A stretch of DNA of 64,000 bases from Thiodubiliella sp900128405 (GTDB taxonomy: Bacteria; Pseudomonadota; Gammaproteobacteria; PS1; Pseudothioglobaceae): the NCBI GenBank assembly GCA_963682085.1, contig OY821614.1, positions 1,426,001 to 1,490,000 of the forward strand, given 5' to 3'. The position numbers and the translations under genes were made by a program. Under the pieces are notes generated by a model. That model was not told the origin of the DNA and made no database searches. It saw only the letters and a program-made list of their open reading frames with translations. Below are positions 61,246 through 64,000 of the stretch, piece by piece (position 1 is the stretch's first letter; the number at the start of each line of letters is the position of its first letter).

Positions 61246-62241
61246 TCATTGTTTTTCTAAAATATGCAAATATTCAGTTGTTTTATTTGTTTTATTAAAT
61301 CGATTACTGTCCGCCTTGAATCTTTGATATTCTGTTGTGGTTAAATCATACCTGCCATATTTTTGCATAATATTTTTTATTACTTTACTACTCATTAACC
61401 CTTCATTGTTATAACTCAAAAATATATGCTTAAACTGTGCATCTTTAATTAAATTTTCAAAACTCTCAGCTACTTCTGATTTTTTGCAATACTGTGAGCG
61501 ATTATACGCTCTCAACCCAGTTTTTCCCTTTGGAATAAAATCATCATACTTGGCAATTGTATTTAATAAATGATAATTTGCTCCGTATTGCCTTTGATTA
61601 TAAGGCGGGTCAAGGTATAAAATATCACCTTCAATTTTTTTAATCAATTGATTGCCATCTTCATTAAAAACTTGATGATTATTATCATTTAACTCAAACA
61701 TTGCAGGCTTTAAAATTAATGATTTTTGTGCTGATTTTTTAAGATGCTTTAAATACGCCCCATAAACTGATGCCGTATTAGCAACTTTATCAGCACTTTC
61801 TAAAAGCGAAGCTAATAAAAAATAATATAAGTTGTCACCTATCTCCCGCTTATCTTTCCACTGTTTTATTTTCAATCTAATTACATCAATTTTCAATCCA
61901 TTTTCATCGCTAAAATACTGTCTCCCCGTACCACCACCCAAACAATAATTTTTATAAATAAAACCTTCTTTTAGGGGTAATTTGTTAAGTGTATTAATAT
62001 AATTTTCGGCATCTTTAATTTCTTTATGGTTTTCAATATAATTCTTATTCAATACAAAAGCATAAAACTCTAAATCATTACTAATTACACCCTTTACTTG
62101 AGTCTTAAAACTCCGTGCCACTGCTCCAGTTCCTGCAAAAATATCACAGAAAATTTTATCTTTTAAATCCTTGCCAACTGTGCCATGAATGGATTCTTTT
62201 AAAAAACTAGACAGTTTATTTTTTGAACCGATATAGTTCAT
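61246..62241 (-). CDS. N6-adenine DNA methyltransferase of a type II RM system
   Basis: 331 residues of the D12-class (Dam-like) type. SAM motif FCDIFAGTGAVARSF near the N-terminus, after the characteristic NYIGSKNKLSSFL; catalytic motif ILYLDPPYNQRQYGANYHLL with DPPY. Recognition sequence unknown. Last gene of the minus-strand cassette; its start overlaps the 116-residue gene by four bases. AT-rich codon use like the rest of the cassette. Confidence 0.92.
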   Translation of the reverse strand: MNYIGSKNKLSSFLKESIHGTVGKDLKDKIFCDIFAGTGAVARSFKTQVKGVISNDLEFYAFVLNKNYIENHKEIKDAENYINTLNKLPLKEGFIYKNYCLGGGTGRQYFSDENGLKIDVIRLKIKQWKDKREIGDNLYYFLLASLLESADKVANTASVYGAYLKHLKKSAQKSLILKPAMFELNDNNHQVFNEDGNQLIKKIEGDILYLDPPYNQRQYGANYHLLNTIAKYDDFIPKGKTGLRAYNRSQYCKKSEVAESFENLIKDAQFKHIFLSYNNEGLMSSKVIKNIMQKYGRYDLTTTEYQRFKADSNRFNKTNKTTEYLHILEKQ

Positions 62242-62588
62242 GCTGATTTTTTTAAATCGTGTTTAAAAACTTCCATAATATTTAAAGGCAACAAGCTTTT
62301 TAGTGGTTTAAGTTTATTTTTTGAATCGAAATCAAAAACTTTGATGCAGTGTTTTTCTAAAATATTCTCTTTGGTTAATACTTCATTTGTGAATAGATTA
62401 AATAAGTCATCGTTGTAATAATGAATTTTATTCAAAGCAAGAATGGTAGCTTTATTTTTAGCCGACAATTCACATTCGTTATTATTAAAATAAATAGACT
62501 CTAACGCCAATATAACCGTAGTAATTTCATCGCCAAGATAGTTAAATATATTGTCATTTTTAGTTAATGTTATGATTTTATTTTGCAT
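62238..62588 (-). CDS. Hypothetical protein within RM operon
   Basis: 116 residues, not recognised. Acidic N-terminal half, basic C-terminus (NKLKPLKSLLPLNIMEVF). It overlaps the HTH gene by 11 bases and the methyltransferase by four, so it is made together with both. Its place suggests an accessory part of the restriction-modification unit, but no domain supports a specific role. Confidence 0.6.
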   Translation of the reverse strand: MQNKIITLTKNDNIFNYLGDEITTVILALESIYFNNNECELSAKNKATILALNKIHYYNDDLFNLFTNEVLTKENILEKHCIKVFDFDSKNKLKPLKSLLPLNIMEVFKHDLKKSA

Positions 62589-62796
62589 TTTTATTTCCTT
62601 GTTTAATAATTTTCAAAGGACTAACCCCAAAAAACTCTGCCAATTCATTGACATTACTTTTTATCGGATTAAACCGCTCAGATAAAATATTAGATAACTG
62701 ATTTTTAGAAATACCCAGCATTTGCGCTAGTTCACTTTGCGTGCTAATACCTTGCTTTGCCATAAGTTCCTTTATCTTGAATTTATCTAATTGCAA
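62578..62796 (-). CDS. Small HTH regulator of the RM locus (controller-like)
   Basis: 72 residues, read from a TTG start with AGGAG 7 bases upstream. Cro/C1-type HTH: TQSELAQMLGISKNQLSNIL, followed by NELAEFFGVSPLKI, a HigA-like end. Its size and position between nuclease and methyltransferase are those of RM controller proteins. A palindrome at 62814-62832 just upstream would suit autoregulation. Confidence 0.85.
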   Translation of the reverse strand: MQLDKFKIKELMAKQGISTQSELAQMLGISKNQLSNILSERFNPIKSNVNELAEFFGVSPLKIIKQGNKNAK

Positions 62797-62813
62797 ATGA
62801 TACTCCTTTTTTT

Positions 62814-62832
62814 CAAAAATACAAGTATTTTG
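62814..62832 (-). promoter_or_regulatory. Putative operator of the HTH regulator
   Basis: CAAAAATACAAGTATTTTG is nearly a full palindrome (core AAAATAC-AA-GTATTTT). It sits 18-36 bases upstream of the HTH start, in the 42-base gap after the nuclease gene. Confidence 0.5.
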
Positions 62833-62838
62833 TTAACT

Positions 62839-63468
62839 TTATAATATTATTTTTTTAATCTTTAATTCCGCTCTAAATACCAAAGGGTCATACCAAAAAC
62901 AACCAATGCATTTTAGTTTTTCGTCATACTTTATACTGCCCTGTATAAAAGATACTGTATATCCTAATTTTTTCGCATCGTACCTATTGCCTGTAGCCTT
63001 ACACTCTTTACAGAATTGCCTTTTTGCATCATTAGCAGGCTTAGACAATGGTTGAAAATCAGATACTTCCTGTGTTTTTGTATTCATAATTCGTGGATCG
63101 TTTTTTCTACCGTCCTTATGATCTGGCTCTGTGGGATGATCGCAACTAGTATTTGTTCCCAAAACAACACATCGCTTTTTTAGAATTTCTTTTTTTATAT
63201 CATTTCTTATGATTTGTGATAAATTCTTAGCATTTGTTTTGTTAAAACCATTTAATCTAATCCTATCTATCTTGTTTCCATTTGTTCTATTTTTATCTGT
63301 TTCAACAATATATTTTTTTGCTAATGATGAAGATTTTCTTCCCCAACTTAAACCATTTAATAATTCAAGTTTAGAATATTTTTTAGTAAATTCTATAGTT
63401 TCTACCCACCTAGAAATACCTTCTTTATTAGGTCGTGCTAGTTCTAAAAATAATTCTTTTTGTGTCAT
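62839..63468 (-). CDS. HNH restriction endonuclease-like protein
   Basis: 209 residues with AGGAG six bases before the ATG. The C-terminal half carries an HNH-type core: Cys/His in TNTSCDHPTEPDHKDGRK, then DFQPLSKPANDAKRQFCKEC and CIGCFWYDP, a zinc-finger-braced beta-beta-alpha nuclease pattern. The N-terminal half may recognise DNA. Neighbouring methyltransferase and regulator mark it as the nuclease of a type II system. Specificity unknown. Confidence 0.8.
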   Translation of the reverse strand: MTQKELFLELARPNKEGISRWVETIEFTKKYSKLELLNGLSWGRKSSSLAKKYIVETDKNRTNGNKIDRIRLNGFNKTNAKNLSQIIRNDIKKEILKKRCVVLGTNTSCDHPTEPDHKDGRKNDPRIMNTKTQEVSDFQPLSKPANDAKRQFCKECKATGNRYDAKKLGYTVSFIQGSIKYDEKLKCIGCFWYDPLVFRAELKIKKIIL

Positions 63469-63682
63469 TAAAACTCCTTCTTAAAAACAAAAATACTCAT
63501 GCTTAAAGATTACTCAAAGCATGATACTACCAAAATACTGCCTGCATCTAATTTACCACGATTGCCTTCAATATTTTTGCCTGTCCTAGTTTTAATTCAC
63601 ATTTGATGCAATACCATTTTAGGTCTTTTAAAACTTCCCAATCGCCACAAGATTATATTTTTTATTCATTGGATTATTCGCT
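63469..63682. other. Intergenic region, no gene seen
   Basis: 214 AT-rich bases between the partial right-edge gene and the HNH gene. Contains CATGCTTAAAG...CAAAGCATG, a small inverted repeat at about 63498-63522, which could be a terminator-like hairpin. The HNH promoter should lie here. Confidence 0.4.
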
Positions 63683-64000
63683 TTATTTTTCACTTACAGG
63701 ATGTTTACTCATTTCATTTGGATATTTAGATATTAATTCTTTTTTCCAAAACTCTAATTCTACATTACCTGTTGTTTTACGAGCTGTCCAATACTCTCCA
63801 TCTAACTCTATTTTTTTATTATTAATTATAATATTAAAAGAAATCGTTCCAAAATGCCGAGCACTCCTCTCTTTTATTGTCGCCTTTGGATTGCTATCAT
63901 ATGAATACACTAATTTTAAAATTTGCTCTTCATTTTTAATTATAAAACCACTAGAAAAACTATGGCTTGTCATTTCAGCCGTTCGCATAACGCAACTTAT
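63683..64000 (-). CDS. Partial protein, possible Cap15-like effector C-terminus
   Basis: Only the C-terminal part (about 105 residues) is in the window; the frame is open to the edge, and the ATG at 63988 is probably internal. Beta-rich sequence with LVYSYDSNPKATIKERSARH, FGTISFNI and LDGEYWTARKTTGNVELEFW. The G.YWT.R.T.G pattern is what I remember from the C-terminal barrel of SMODS-associated 2TM effectors (Cap15 type), but I cannot see the membrane segments. Tentative. It stands next to the RM cassette. Confidence 0.4.
   Translation of the reverse strand: MSCVMRTAEMTSHSFSSGFIIKNEEQILKLVYSYDSNPKATIKERSARHFGTISFNIIINNKKIELDGEYWTARKTTGNVELEFWKKELISKYPNEMSKHPVSEK

Overview
The window is a densely packed, AT-rich bacterial chromosome segment. 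Its gene set is gammaproteobacterial: EF-P with its lysyl-modifying ligase EpmA, LptE and LpxB (a lipopolysaccharide outer membrane), Rnf, a BolA-family protein, Orn, RpoD followed by tRNA-Ile2, and tmRNA. A TauE-family sulfite exporter, a DsrS-like protein, the small genome style (four-base stop/start overlaps nearly everywhere) and several accessory cassettes fit a sulfur-oxidising gammaproteobacterium of the SUP05/Thioglobus/bathymodioline-mussel-symbiont type. That placement is an inference from gene content; no 16S gene is present.

Layout. 1-3715 (minus): argG (cut by the window edge), a DUF2914 protein, a YcgN-type Cys-cluster protein, a Sel1-repeat protein, then epmA and efp. 3788-5853: an HpaII-like type II restriction-modification pair. 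5863-9004: sucCD, a small membrane protein and a PanE-like reductase. 9440-15289 (minus): one long operon rnfABCDG-queA-HIT-thioredoxin without rnfE, preceded by a MazF-like toxin/antitoxin pair. 16051-18068: tauE and three small unknown genes. 18168-22233 (minus): glmM, folP, ftsH. 22382-27447: lptE, holA, proA, an orphan two-gene unit, a VapC remnant, tyrS and tmRNA. 27578-33546: rhlE-type helicase, DUF1289, BolA-family, phosphate transporter with its DUF47 partner, accA, tilS. 33781-37092: a nucleoside deoxyribosyltransferase-like orphan, ybeY, priA.

37093-46043 is the most unusual part. Two very large, paralogous, secreted repeat proteins lie either side of bioA. They share promoter-proximal DNA, a 5' hairpin, a C-terminal Gly-Gly-Gly-Cys/transmembrane/basic sorting-type tail and a terminator. 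A fossil of the priA 3' end, two decayed small secreted reading frames and a 74-bp miniature inverted-repeat element show that the locus was built by duplication and insertion. The element has a matching empty site in the paralogous locus.

46134-61100 is mostly housekeeping: gph, proC, ygfX-like, dsrS-like, rsmE, pepP, trpD, orn, ispE, tRNA-Gln, prs, rpoD, tRNA-Ile2, cysQ, nadC, lpxB, yhbY. A two-gene cassette of unknown function sits directly against ispE, whose conserved N-terminus has no ATG start. 61246-64000 (minus) is a second restriction-modification locus (HNH nuclease, small HTH regulator with a palindromic operator, unknown protein, adenine methyltransferase), followed at the right edge by a partial protein that may be an anti-phage effector.

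No CRISPR array, rRNA operon, intact transposase or prophage was seen. All functions are assigned by reading motifs; no database search was run.
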